Below, in pieces: positions 41,604 through 52,022 of a stretch of DNA of 64,000 nucleotides. Within the stretch, counting starts at the first letter, position 1; each line of letters opens with the position of its first letter. The notes under the pieces are model-generated. The model did not search any database and was not told where the DNA came from. It worked only from the letters and a program-made list of their open reading frames with translations. The position numbers were made by a program, and so were the translations under genes. Source of the DNA: Planctomycetota bacterium. GTDB taxonomy: Bacteria; Planctomycetota; UBA1135; UBA2386. The stretch lies in NCBI GenBank assembly GCA_016716265.1, contig JADJWQ010000001.1:2728001-2792000 (forward strand), given 5' to 3'.

Positions 41604-43457
41604 TCAGCCACCGCGGCGCGCGGAGACCTCGACCCGGCCGGCGCCGACCTCGAGCACGATCGTCGCGCCGCGCCGGCCGACCACGCGGACCGGCGCGTCG
41701 CCCGCGTGCGCGACGTCGGACGGATCCGCGGCCGGCACGCACAGCTCGGCGCGCGTGCCGGGCGGCACGACGAGCGAGGCCGTCCATGCGCCATCACCGG
41801 GCTGCCGGACCGCGAGCTCGATCGCGCCGCGCGGGGTCGGCGTCCGCACGCGCGCGTGCTGCAGCGTCGCGAGCTGCGGTCGGACCCGGAACCGGACGAA
41901 GCCCGGCTCGAGCGGCTCCATGCCCAGCAGCCCGCGGACGAGCAGGTTCGCCGGCGCAGCACCCCACGCGTGGTTCCAGTCGAGGTTGGGCTTGAACCGC
42001 GGGTCCCAGGCCTCGAGCGTGATCGTCGAGCCGAGGTCGCGCGACATGTGGGCCCACGAGCGCTCGCCGGTCGCCGTCAGCAGCGCGAGCGCCGCTTCCG
42101 CCGCCCCGGCCCGATACAGCCCGTCGATCAGGAACTGCGCGCCGTAGACGCTGCAGGCCATGCCGCGGCTCGCGACGAACTCGACCACCCGCGGCACGCG
42201 CTCGTCGGGCACCATGCCGAAGGCGAGCAGGAACATGCTCGCGTGCAGCGACGCATGTGCGCTGCGCACACCCGTCTCGGGGTCGAGCCCGTCGACGTAG
42301 CGCCCGGCCTGCTCGTCCCACAGCCGCGCGGAGATCGCCGCGACCGTCTGGTCGGCGAGCCGGTCGAAGCGCGCCGCGTCGTCGGTCCGGCCGAGCTGCC
42401 CGCCGATCCGCGCGAGGCAGCGCAGCGCCTCGGCGTGGAACGCGCTGACCACCGTCTTGACCGCCGGTGCCATGTCGTAGCCGTCGCGCTCGCCGGCCGG
42501 CCAGTCGACGATGTCGCGCGGCTCGCCGCGGTTCTGGCCGCGCAGCAGGCCGTCGTCCAGCCTGCGGTCGATCAGCGCGCGCGCGACCAGCGCGTCGTAG
42601 TGCGCCTCGACGGCCGCGGCGTCGCCGGACCACAGCAGGTCGTTCCAGGCCAACAGCGGCGCCTGCAGGATCCACTCGGTCGGCCACGTCGGGTGCTCGA
42701 GCAGGTAGCGCCACGTGTGGCGGGCGGTCTCGTAGTGTGCGTCGACCGCGTAGTGGCTCAATGCATTGATCAATGCATCGGCCTCGTACGGTCTGCGCTC
42801 GCGATCGCCATCCACGTACAGCCCGGCGAACGACGTCGCGATCACGCTGTGCCGGCACAGCTCCCAGACCTCGTCGAGGACCGGCTCGGAGCTCTCGAAC
42901 GCCGCCGCATCGGCGTCGTACGGCACGTGCCAGACCTCCTGCACCAGCTGATCGGCCCCGACGTGTGACGGCAGGTTCTCGAGCTCCGCGTAGCGGAACG
43001 GCGCGACCTCGCCGGTGTAATCGGGCATCGCCACGAAGCCGGCCTTCAGCCAACCGGGCGCGCTCCAGCGCAGCGCGGGCCGGTAGCTGCGGCGGCCCGA
43101 CTCGGTCACGACCTCCGCACGCTGGTAGCGGACCGTGCCGCCCGGCTCGCGCTCGACGGCGTCGCCACGCCGCTGCTCGCCGAGGTGGACGACGATCCGC
43201 CGCCCCGGCTCGACGTCGCCGAGCTCGAGCCGCAGATTGCCGAACCCCGCCCGCCCGAAGTCGACGAACAGGTGGCCGGCGCCGAGTCGCTCGACCCTGA
43301 CCGGCGCGACGTCCTCACGGACGACGGCGGTGCGGTCCGAGGCGGGGTCCTGCGGCAGCGCCGCGGCGAGACTCGACGCGAGGAGCGCGGCGATGGCCAG
43401 CATGCCCGCGAGTTGTACGCGACGCGGCGACCCCGAATCTCGCCGGCTCGTGCGCAT
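41604..43457 (-). CDS. Secreted GH78-like (alpha-L-rhamnosidase family) protein
   Basis: A 617-residue exported protein with signal peptide GMLAIAALLASSLAAALPQ. A beta-sandwich N-terminal part (VERLGAGHLFVDFGRAGFGNLRLEL) precedes a six-hairpin domain typical of family GH78: WELCRHSVIATSFAGLYVDGDRERRPYEADALINALS near residue 225 contains the acidic DGDRER-E pattern of the catalytic region, and the later SAHASLHASMFLLAFGMVPDE, GSTITLEAWDPRFKPNLDWNHAWGAAPANLLVRGLLG (general-base Glu region) and C-terminal beta-sandwich follow. The expected reaction is removal of terminal L-rhamnose. The start at 43457 precedes the best signal peptide. The gene is divergent from the PSD1/DUF1501 pair, sharing a 70-bp promoter gap. 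Confidence 0.82.
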   Translation of the reverse strand: MRTSRRDSGSPRRVQLAGMLAIAALLASSLAAALPQDPASDRTAVVREDVAPVRVERLGAGHLFVDFGRAGFGNLRLELGDVEPGRRIVVHLGEQRRGDAVEREPGGTVRYQRAEVVTESGRRSYRPALRWSAPGWLKAGFVAMPDYTGEVAPFRYAELENLPSHVGADQLVQEVWHVPYDADAAAFESSEPVLDEVWELCRHSVIATSFAGLYVDGDRERRPYEADALINALSHYAVDAHYETARHTWRYLLEHPTWPTEWILQAPLLAWNDLLWSGDAAAVEAHYDALVARALIDRRLDDGLLRGQNRGEPRDIVDWPAGERDGYDMAPAVKTVVSAFHAEALRCLARIGGQLGRTDDAARFDRLADQTVAAISARLWDEQAGRYVDGLDPETGVRSAHASLHASMFLLAFGMVPDERVPRVVEFVASRGMACSVYGAQFLIDGLYRAGAAEAALALLTATGERSWAHMSRDLGSTITLEAWDPRFKPNLDWNHAWGAAPANLLVRGLLGMEPLEPGFVRFRVRPQLATLQHARVRTPTPRGAIELAVRQPGDGAWTASLVVPPGTRAELCVPAADPSDVAHAGDAPVRVVGRRGATIVLEVGAGRVEVSARRGG

Positions 43458-43527
43458 CGGCGCGACGCTCCGTCGGCCGGCGGGTGCGATCGGTCGCCGA
43501 CGGCGGACGGCTGCTATCGTGCCCGCC

Positions 43528-46500
43528 ATGCGTCTCGCACCGCCCCCGGCCTCGATCGCTCCGCTGCTCGCCCTGGTCGTCGCCGGGGCGCTGCGCGGTC
43601 AGGGCGGACCGGACTTCGTGCGCGAGGTGCGCCCGCTGCTGTCGCGACACTGTTTCCCCTGCCACGGACCCGACGCCGAGACCCGCGAGGCCGACCTCCG
43701 ACTCGACTGGCCGGCCGCCGGCGCCGCCGGCCTCCCGCAGGAACTCCGCGACGAGATCGTGCGCCGGATCGGCGCGCCGGCGGACGATCCGGATCGGATG
43801 CCGCCGCGCAGTGCCGGCGCGCCGCTGGCGGCGCCGCAGATCGCTACGCTGCGCCGCTGGCTGGCGGCCGGCGGGGTCTACGCGCGCCACTGGGCGTTCG
43901 TGCCCCCGCAGCGCCCACCGCTGCCCGAGTGTCGGAGTGGCGCACCCCACCCGATCGACCGCTTCGTCCACGCCCGCCTCGAGGCTCACGGCCTGCGACC
44001 AGCGCCTGAAGCGGACCGGGTCACACTGCTGCGCCGCGCGTACGGCGACCTGCTCGGACTGGTGCCGACACCCGCGGAGACACGGCAGTTCGTCGAGGAC
44101 CCGCGACCCGACGCCTGGGAGCGGCTGGTCGACCGCCTGCTCGACTCACCGCACTACGGGGAGCGCATGGCGTCGCGCTGGCTCGACCTCGCTCGCTATG
44201 CGGACACCAACGGCTACGAGAAGGACCGTCCGCGCAGCATCTGGCCGTACCGCGACGAGGTGATCCGGGCGTTCGACCGGGACGACGGCTTCGATCGTTT
44301 CGTCGTCGAGCAGCTGGCCGGCGACATGCTGCCCGATGCGACACCCGAGCAGATCCTCGCCAGCGGGTTCCACCGCAACACGATGCTCAACGAGGAGGGC
44401 GGCATCGACCCGCTCGAGTTCCGCTATCTGGCGGTCGTCGACCGGGTCAATACGACCGGCACCGCCGTGCTCGGGCTGACCGTCGGCTGTGCGCAGTGTC
44501 ATACGCACAAGTTCGACCCGCTGACGCAACGCGAGTACTACGGTCTGTTCGCCTTCCTCGACCAGGCCGACGAGCCCCCCTACGAGGTGCCCGGCGAGCT
44601 GGTCCCCGAGCACGCCCGGCGCACGCCGACCGAAAGGACGGAGCTGGCCGCGGCCGAGCGCGAGCTGCGGTCGAGCTGGCCCGCCGACGCCGAGCCGCTG
44701 GAAGGACGCTTCCTCGGCTGGCTCGACGAGCAGCGCGACGCGCGGGTCGACTGGCGTCCGCTGAGGCTGGTCGAGGCGACCAGCAACCTGCCCCGGCTCG
44801 ACCCGCAGGACGACGGCAGCGTGCTCGCCTCCGGCGACACCACCAAGCACGACACCTACCGGCTGCGCCTGCGCGCGGGCGAGCTGCCGCTGCGCGCGCT
44901 GCGGATCGAGGCGCTGCCCGATCCGCGGCTGCCGGACGGCGGACCCGGGCTGACCTACTACGAGGGCACGCACGGGGACTTCTTCCTGCACGAGCTGCGG
45001 ATCGAGCACGGCGATGCAGCGGTAGCGATCGCACGCGCGACGGTGAGCTACGCGGCCAACCGCTTCGGGCGCGGCGCCGTCGGCGGCGCCGAGATGGTCG
45101 ACGGCGACCCGCAGACCGGCTGGTCGGTGCACGGTCGGATCGGGGAGCGACACACCGCGGTGATCGAGCTCGCCGAGCCGCTGCCGGCGGACGGCGAGTT
45201 CGTGCTGCAGCTCGACTTCGGCCGCCACTTCGCCAGCTCGCTCGGCAGGTTCAGGCTGTCCGGCACGTCGGCGCCCGGCCCGCTCCAGGCCGAGGCATAC
45301 CCGCCGGACGTCGACCGGTCGCTCGGTCGAGACGCCGCTGACCTGTCCCCGGCGGAGCTCGACCGGCTGCGGACGGCGTTCCTGATGCAGGCACCGGAGG
45401 TCCGCAAGGCCGCCGACCGCGTCCGCGAGCTGCGCCGCGGCCCCGCACCGGTCACCAGCCTCGTCATGCAGGAACGGTCCGCGGACCACCGTCGCGTCAC
45501 CCACCGTCACCACCGCGGCGACTTCCTGCAGCCGCGCGAGGTCGTCGAGCCGCATACGCCGGCCTTCCTGCACGCCTGGCCCGAGGAGCTACCGCGCGAC
45601 CGACTCGGCCTCGCGCGCTGGCTGACCGCCCGTGACAATCCGTTGTTCGCACGCGTGGCGGTCAATCGCCAATGGGCGATGCTGTTCGGCACGGGGCTCG
45701 TGCGCACGCTCGAGGACTTCGGGACACAGGGCGAAGCACCGAGCCACCCCGAGCTGCTCGACTGGCTGGCCGTGGAGTTCATGGCGCGCGACTTCAGCCT
45801 GAAAGAGCTGCACCGTCTGATCCTGACCAGCGCGACGTGGCGGCAGAGCGCGACGGTCGATCCCGCTGCCCGCGAGATCGATCCCGAGAATCGTCTGCTC
45901 GCCTACGCGCCGCGCTTCCGGCGCGACGCGGAGTTCGTCCGCGACAGCGCGCTGCGCGCCGCCGGCGTGCTCGACACGACGAGGTTCGGTCCGCCGGTGC
46001 GCCCGCCGCAGCCGGACGGGGTCACCGAGATCGCGTTCGGCAGCCCGCACTGGCAGGCCGGCAGCGGCGCGGACCGGCTCCGGCGCAGCATCTACACGTT
46101 CCACAAGCGCACCGCGCCATACGCGCTGCTCCACGTCTTCGACGTACCGAGTCGGGAGCATTGCACGGCCCGCCGGGATCGGTCCAACACCGCGCTGCAG
46201 GCGCTCGCGCTGCTCAACGACCCCCAGATGGTGGAGATCGCCCAGCACTTCGGTCGGGCGCTGGCCACCTGCGAGGCCGAGCTCGGAAGCGTGGACGCGA
46301 CGCTGCGCGAGGCCTTCGTCCGGGCGCTGACGCGCGAGCCGGACGAGTCCGAGCTGCAGGCGATGCGCGAGTTCCTGGCGGCACAGCAGCCGCGCTTCGC
46401 CGCCGACCCGGCGGCGGCACGCGCCACCATTGGAGTCGCGGCCGACGCCGCGGTCGAGCCGGACCAGCTGGCGCGCCGCGCCGCCTGGACCGCCCTGGCC

Positions 46501-46542
46501 CGTGCCCTGTTCGCCCTCGACGAGTTCGTCACCCGCAATTGA
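43528..46542 (+). CDS. PSD1 and planctomycete cytochrome C domain protein
   Basis: A 1004-residue exported protein with signal peptide IAPLLALVVAGALRGQG. The planctomycete cytochrome C (PSCyt1) segment has a haem-binding CxxCH in LSRHCFPCHGPDAETREADLRLD near residue 43. Then come the DUF1549 (PSCyt2) part (HPIDRFVHARLEAHGLRPAPEADRVTLLRRAYGDLLGLVPTP...CAQCHTHKFDPLTQREYYGLFAFLDQ, with another CxxCH) and a DUF1553 (PSD1) C-terminal part (RLGLARWLTARDNPLFARVAVNRQWAMLFGTGLV, ILTSATWRQS, REHCTARRDRSNTALQALALLNDPQMVE). A carbohydrate-binding-like insert lies between. It is followed seven bases later by the DUF1501 gene, the standard planctomycete pairing, often linked to extracellular polysaccharide use. 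Confidence 0.95.
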   Translation: MRLAPPPASIAPLLALVVAGALRGQGGPDFVREVRPLLSRHCFPCHGPDAETREADLRLDWPAAGAAGLPQELRDEIVRRIGAPADDPDRMPPRSAGAPLAAPQIATLRRWLAAGGVYARHWAFVPPQRPPLPECRSGAPHPIDRFVHARLEAHGLRPAPEADRVTLLRRAYGDLLGLVPTPAETRQFVEDPRPDAWERLVDRLLDSPHYGERMASRWLDLARYADTNGYEKDRPRSIWPYRDEVIRAFDRDDGFDRFVVEQLAGDMLPDATPEQILASGFHRNTMLNEEGGIDPLEFRYLAVVDRVNTTGTAVLGLTVGCAQCHTHKFDPLTQREYYGLFAFLDQADEPPYEVPGELVPEHARRTPTERTELAAAERELRSSWPADAEPLEGRFLGWLDEQRDARVDWRPLRLVEATSNLPRLDPQDDGSVLASGDTTKHDTYRLRLRAGELPLRALRIEALPDPRLPDGGPGLTYYEGTHGDFFLHELRIEHGDAAVAIARATVSYAANRFGRGAVGGAEMVDGDPQTGWSVHGRIGERHTAVIELAEPLPADGEFVLQLDFGRHFASSLGRFRLSGTSAPGPLQAEAYPPDVDRSLGRDAADLSPAELDRLRTAFLMQAPEVRKAADRVRELRRGPAPVTSLVMQERSADHRRVTHRHHRGDFLQPREVVEPHTPAFLHAWPEELPRDRLGLARWLTARDNPLFARVAVNRQWAMLFGTGLVRTLEDFGTQGEAPSHPELLDWLAVEFMARDFSLKELHRLILTSATWRQSATVDPAAREIDPENRLLAYAPRFRRDAEFVRDSALRAAGVLDTTRFGPPVRPPQPDGVTEIAFGSPHWQAGSGADRLRRSIYTFHKRTAPYALLHVFDVPSREHCTARRDRSNTALQALALLNDPQMVEIAQHFGRALATCEAELGSVDATLREAFVRALTREPDESELQAMREFLAAQQPRFAADPAAARATIGVAADAAVEPDQLARRAAWTALARALFALDEFVTRN

Positions 46543-46549
46543 GCCGGCC

Positions 46550-47959
<1,410 letters not shown>

Positions 47960-47971
47960 GCGCGCGCGACG

Positions 47972-48040
47972 TCAACGACCGATCAGCACCGCGACGCTGA
48001 AGTGGCCCAGCGATCGTCGGGCGGCGGTATCGCCGATCCT
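47972..48040 (-). pseudogene. C-terminal scrap of an FG-GAP-type protein
   Basis: On the minus strand, directly convergent with the DUF1501 gene, a short frame reads SLGHFSVAVLIGR and stops at 47972. It matches the end of the fragment at 61291-61380 (VGDVDGNGWGDVV...SSVSVSIGR). It is the tail of an FG-GAP/integrin-like repeat protein whose front is missing. Confidence 0.55.
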
Positions 48041-48139
48041 CGCCGGCCACTGCGGCGACCGCGATGATAGGACGTGCGCGGAGACCCGGCGGCGCCGCCT
48101 CGCCGTCTCGCGGAGCCCTACGCCGCCCGGTTCGGTGTC

Positions 48140-48530
48140 ACGCTTGCCGACCTTGCCGAGTCGAGGACGGTGCCATGTTGGACAACGCGAAGCCGATCAA
48201 GCGGCGCGAGAACCGGCCGATGACGACGGCCGCCCACCAACAGAACAGCCGGCCCCGGATCGTCGTGACCGGAGCCCACCGCACCCACAAGCCGCCGCCG
48301 TCGGCACGACGGTGAGATCGACGTGCCGCCTCGAGCCATGGGATGCGCATGCGCTGCGTCGGGCCGTAGTGCGGTCGGAGAGGAGGTGGCACGCGGCCCA
48401 TCCGATCGTCCTCGACCGCCAGATCTTCGATCAGCAGCGCGATCTCGGTGTCGGCTCGATCGAGCCCGGCCTGGAGTCGAGTCGTGGGCGGCCTGCGCGT
48501 TGCTGCTGAAGCCCGGGCGCGGCTCAGCGC
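48140..48530 (-). pseudogene. Relic of a planctomycete-type integrase transposase
   Basis: Degraded transposase sequence. The N-terminal helical/HTH region is recognisable (LDRADTEIALLIEDLAVEDD, VPPPLRPHYGPTQRMRI), then the sequence jumps to the catalytic-core strand (RLFCWWAAVVIGRFSRRLIGFAL), so the middle has been deleted. The family (integrase core, rve) is frequent in planctomycetes. It lies between the intact DUF1501 gene and the first fragment of its copy. Confidence 0.65.
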
Positions 48531-48719
48531 CGAAGTTGCGACTGCGATCGACTGCAGGACGCTGGAGCGGGCGGTCCTGGTCCGGCCTCGTGGTACCGGA
48601 ACGTCGTCGATGGCGGACATGCTGCTGCATCGGATGCGACCGGCGCGGCCCGCTCGAACCCTCGGTGCCGCGCAGCGGTGACAGCGTGGGGTCGGCGCCC
48701 GAAGCTCGCTGGCCCCCTG

Positions 48720-49064
48720 CGGCGATCCCGAGATCGACGCCCGGCCGGCCGCGTTCCAGATGATCGCTCGCATGCAGGTCTCGACTCCCGAGCTCACCGA
48801 CCTGCGCACCGAGTCAGCCGCGACCCGGGCCCTGTACGATTGCGCTCGCGATCAGCCGTCCATCGCCCGCGCCTGCCTGCATGCGCGGTGACCGATCGAG
48901 CGCGGGGTGCGCTTCGTCGCCTTCTACCACGAAGGCTGCAAGGTCCACTCCGACGTTCGTGGCGAAACCCTGCAGAGCTGCGCGGGGACCGAACAGGTCT
49001 GCCCAACGCTGCGCACAGACCTACGTCGCGCCGGCCTGTTCGACGACACCCTGGTGATCTGGGC
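48720..49064 (+). pseudogene. Middle fragment of a second DUF1501 gene
   Basis: DNA and protein closely match 47307-47650 of the intact gene: GDPEIDARPAAF, STPELTDLRTESAATRALYDC, IERGVRFVAFYHEGCKVHSDVRGE and LFDDTLVIW. An in-frame TGA replaces a codon (48889-48891). The match ends at the start of the opposite-strand repeat array. Confidence 0.9.
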
Positions 49065-49084
49065 AGTCGCGCGGTGTGAGGTGC

Positions 49085-49433
49085 GTATCGAACCTCCCCG
49101 CCGCGGAACCCGTGTTCTCGAGCACGACGATGTCGCTGCGCGGCACGCGTCGTCCGTGGCACCGCTGCCGCGCTGGAACCCGCGACCCGCCCGACGGCAC
49201 GATCCGGATCGACCTCGCTATCTGCGCCGGCAGGTCGACGGCAGCCCGCTGGCGAGCCTCACCACCAGCGTGTCGCCGACACCGGCCACCGCGTACGCGG
49301 CGTCGATGTCGAGGTAGTCCGTGCCCGGACCGTTCGCGCTGTCGACGACCCAGGTCCGCTGGCCCGCCAGCGGCAGCACGAGCGCCGCGCCGAGCACCAA
49401 TCCCACCAGCACACCGCGATGCTTTCTGGCCAT
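49085..49433 (-). pseudogene. Truncated last copy of the array gene
   Basis: Starts like the intact copies (MARKHRGVLVGLVLGAALVLPLAGQ, then TWVVDSANGPGTDYLDIDAAY and GVGDTLVVR), then loses the frame near codon 60. Residual DNA similarity continues to about 49085 (for example the acgacgatgtcgc... segment), where the DUF1501 fragment begins. It marks the downstream edge of the array. Confidence 0.85.
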
Positions 49434-49453
49434 CTTCGCTCCGCTCCCTTCCG

Positions 49454-50716
49454 TCACGGGTCGCGCACCACCGCGAAGCCCGGCTGGCTGATCTCCCATT
49501 GGCCCGACGGCGACAGCGACGTCGCCTGGTAGACCAGCACGTCGCCGAGCTTCAGCCACGTGGGGATCGTCGTGTGCAGCGTCGCGGTCCGGTCCGTCGC
49601 CACCGCCGCATTGCCGATCGCGACCACCAGGTACGGGTCCAGCCACACGTCGCCCACCGACAGCTTCACCGGCTCCTCGCCGTGCACGAAGCTCGCGAAC
49701 ACCGCCACGATCGAGTTGGTCGGACCGCACGTCAGGATCGACTGCGGCTGGCCGCGGATCGCCTCGCCGGGGAGCACGGCCGGAAACTCGCGCACCAGCT
49801 CCCCCACCGATGGCCAGACGCAGTTGTCCAACGTCGTGTTCGGATCCCGCACCAGCCAGCTCGCGCGCGGGTCGGGCGGGCTGTAGGACGATCTCCGGAT
49901 ACTCGGGTAGCGTCGACTCAGCGGGTTGCTCGGGCACACAGTACCCGCGCCGCACTCAGCGCAGCCCAGGATCGTCGATCGACCCGCGATGAGTAGATCG
50001 CAGTGGCTCACCACCACTCCCGAGTCCGGACCGGTCAAGCCGTTCGGATGCGGGATGCCACCCTCGATCCGCGAGCCGATCAGCCAGGTCGTGCGGCGCC
50101 GCGCCGTGGTGGCGGTGAACTGGGTCCCGCCGAGCAGCCCGATCGCCGGCTGACCCGACGAGTAGTAGGGCCGGACATCGCTGTCGATCACCCACACGTT
50201 CGAGTCGACGCCTCGGAGGGCCGGCCCGCCGAACAGGTAGTTTCGGAACCTCGTGAGCACGACGCGATCGCTGTTGAGCACGGTGCCGGCCCCTCCGACG
50301 ACGAACGGCGAGGCATACATCCGCGACATGATCACCAGACCCGGGCAGCCGCTCACCGCGGCGAACGCATTGTAGCTCTCCGTCGAGAAGTCCATGTTGT
50401 CCAGCACGACGATGTCGCCGCGCGGTACGCTCTGCACGTAGCAGCGTTGCCGCACCGGCACCGGCGACGGCCCCGGCGCCACGATCCGAATCGACCGGGT
50501 GATCGCCGCTGGCAGGTCGTACGGCATCCCATTGCCGGGCCTCACCACCAGCGTATCCCCGACACCGGCCGCTGCGTACGCGGCGTCGATGTCGAGGTAG
50601 TCCGTGCCCGGACCGTTGGCGCTGTCGACGATCCAGGTCCGCTGGCCCGCCAGCGGCAGCGCGAGAGCCGCGCCGAGCACCAATCCGACCAGCACACCGC
50701 GATGCTTTCTGGCCAT
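49454..50716 (-). CDS. Array copy A: secreted pectin-lyase-fold protein
   Basis: A 420-residue exported protein, signal peptide VLVGLVLGAALALPLAGQ. The N-terminal mature segment GPGTDYLDIDAAYAAAGVGDTLVVRPG is the typical opening of right-handed beta-helix proteins; repeated short strands follow (IRIVAPG, IVVLDNMDF, GLVIMSRMY, VWVIDSDVR, VVVSHCDLLIAG). The C-terminus (VWLDPYLVVAIGN...IPTWLKLGDVLVYQA...SQPGFAVV) resembles the second half of the C-terminal domain of the window's other secreted proteins. Residues about 117-126 read AFAAVSGCPG, a patch that differs between copies. One Tyr codon is missing relative to the other copies (VGELV). Function unknown; possibly a surface or adhesive protein. 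Confidence 0.88.
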   Translation of the reverse strand: MARKHRGVLVGLVLGAALALPLAGQRTWIVDSANGPGTDYLDIDAAYAAAGVGDTLVVRPGNGMPYDLPAAITRSIRIVAPGPSPVPVRQRCYVQSVPRGDIVVLDNMDFSTESYNAFAAVSGCPGLVIMSRMYASPFVVGGAGTVLNSDRVVLTRFRNYLFGGPALRGVDSNVWVIDSDVRPYYSSGQPAIGLLGGTQFTATTARRRTTWLIGSRIEGGIPHPNGLTGPDSGVVVSHCDLLIAGRSTILGCAECGAGTVCPSNPLSRRYPSIRRSSYSPPDPRASWLVRDPNTTLDNCVWPSVGELVREFPAVLPGEAIRGQPQSILTCGPTNSIVAVFASFVHGEEPVKLSVGDVWLDPYLVVAIGNAAVATDRTATLHTTIPTWLKLGDVLVYQATSLSPSGQWEISQPGFAVVRDP

Positions 50717-50736
50717 CTTCGCTCCGCTCCCTTCCG

Positions 50737-52002
50737 TCACGGGTCGCGCACCACCGCGAAGCCCGGCTGGCTGATCTCCCATTGGCCCGACGGCGACAGC
50801 GACGTCGCCTGGTAGACCAGCACGTCGCCGAGCTTCAGCCACGTGGGGATCGTCGTGTGCAGCGTCGCCGTCCGGTCCGTCGCCACCGCCGCATTGCCGA
50901 TCGCGACGACCAAATACGGGTCCAGCCACACGTCGCCCACCGACAGCTTCACCGGCTCCTCGCCGTGCACGAAGCTCGCGAACACCGCCACGATCGAGTT
51001 GGTCGGGCCGTACGTCAGGATCGACTGCGGCTGGCCGCGGATCGCCTCGCCGGGGAGCACGGCCGGAAACTCGCGCACCAGCTCGTACCCCACCGATGGC
51101 CGGATGCAGTTGTCCAACGTCGTGTTCGGATCCCGCACCAGCCAGCTCGCGCGCGGGTCGGGCGGGCTGTACGACGATCTCCAGATGCTCGGGTAGCGGC
51201 GACTCAGCGGGTTGCTCGGGCACCAGGTGCCCGCGCCGCACTCCGCGCAGCCCAGGATCGTCGATCGACCGGCGATGAGCAGGTCGCAGTGGCTCACCTC
51301 CACTCCCGAGTCCGGACCGGTCAAGCCGTTCGGATGCGGGATGCCACCCTCGATCCGCGAGCCGATCAGCCAGGTCGTGCGGCGCCGCGCCGTGGTGGCG
51401 GTGAACTGGGTCCCGCCGCGCAGCCCGATCGCCGGCTGACCCGACGAGTAGTAGGGCCGGACATCGCTGTCGATCACCCACACGTTCGAGTCGACGCCTT
51501 GGACGGCTGGCCCGCCGAACAGGTAGTTTCGGAACCTCGTGAGCACGACGCGATCGCTATTGAGGACGCCTCCCGCCCCACCGACGACGTACGGCGAGGC
51601 ATACATCCGCGACATGATCACCAGGCCGGTCGAGTCGCGCACCTGCACGAACGCATTGTAGCTCTCCGTCGAGAAGTCCATGTTGTCCAGCACGACGATG
51701 TCGCCGCGCGGTACGTTCTGCACGTAGCAGCGCTGCCGCACTGGCACCGGCGACGGCCCCGGCGCGACGATCCGAATCGACCGGGTGATCGCCGCTGGCA
51801 GGTCGTACGGCATCCCATTGCCGGGCCTGACCACCAGCGTATCCCCGACACCGGCCGCTGCGTACGCGGCGTCGATGTCGAGGTAGTCCGTGCCCGGACC
51901 GTTGGCGCTGTCGACGACCCAGGTCCGCTGGCCCGCCAGCGGCAGCGCGAGCGCCGCGCCGAGCACCAATCCCACCAGCACACCGCGATGCTTTCTGGCC
52001 AT
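50737..52002 (-). CDS. Array copy B: secreted pectin-lyase-fold protein
   Basis: A 421-residue copy of the same exported beta-helix-like protein, intact from ATG to stop. It differs from copy A mainly in the short patch at residues about 117-126 (AFVQVRDSTG), in YVVGGAGGVLN for FVVGGAGTVLN, and in GTWCPSNP/SIWRSSY for GTVCPSNP/SIRRSSY. Its start follows the stop of copy C by 20 bases with a GGAG site, so the copies are likely translated from one long message. Confidence 0.88.
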   Translation of the reverse strand: MARKHRGVLVGLVLGAALALPLAGQRTWVVDSANGPGTDYLDIDAAYAAAGVGDTLVVRPGNGMPYDLPAAITRSIRIVAPGPSPVPVRQRCYVQNVPRGDIVVLDNMDFSTESYNAFVQVRDSTGLVIMSRMYASPYVVGGAGGVLNSDRVVLTRFRNYLFGGPAVQGVDSNVWVIDSDVRPYYSSGQPAIGLRGGTQFTATTARRRTTWLIGSRIEGGIPHPNGLTGPDSGVEVSHCDLLIAGRSTILGCAECGAGTWCPSNPLSRRYPSIWRSSYSPPDPRASWLVRDPNTTLDNCIRPSVGYELVREFPAVLPGEAIRGQPQSILTYGPTNSIVAVFASFVHGEEPVKLSVGDVWLDPYLVVAIGNAAVATDRTATLHTTIPTWLKLGDVLVYQATSLSPSGQWEISQPGFAVVRDP

Positions 52003-52022
52003 CTTCGCTCCGCTCCCTTCCG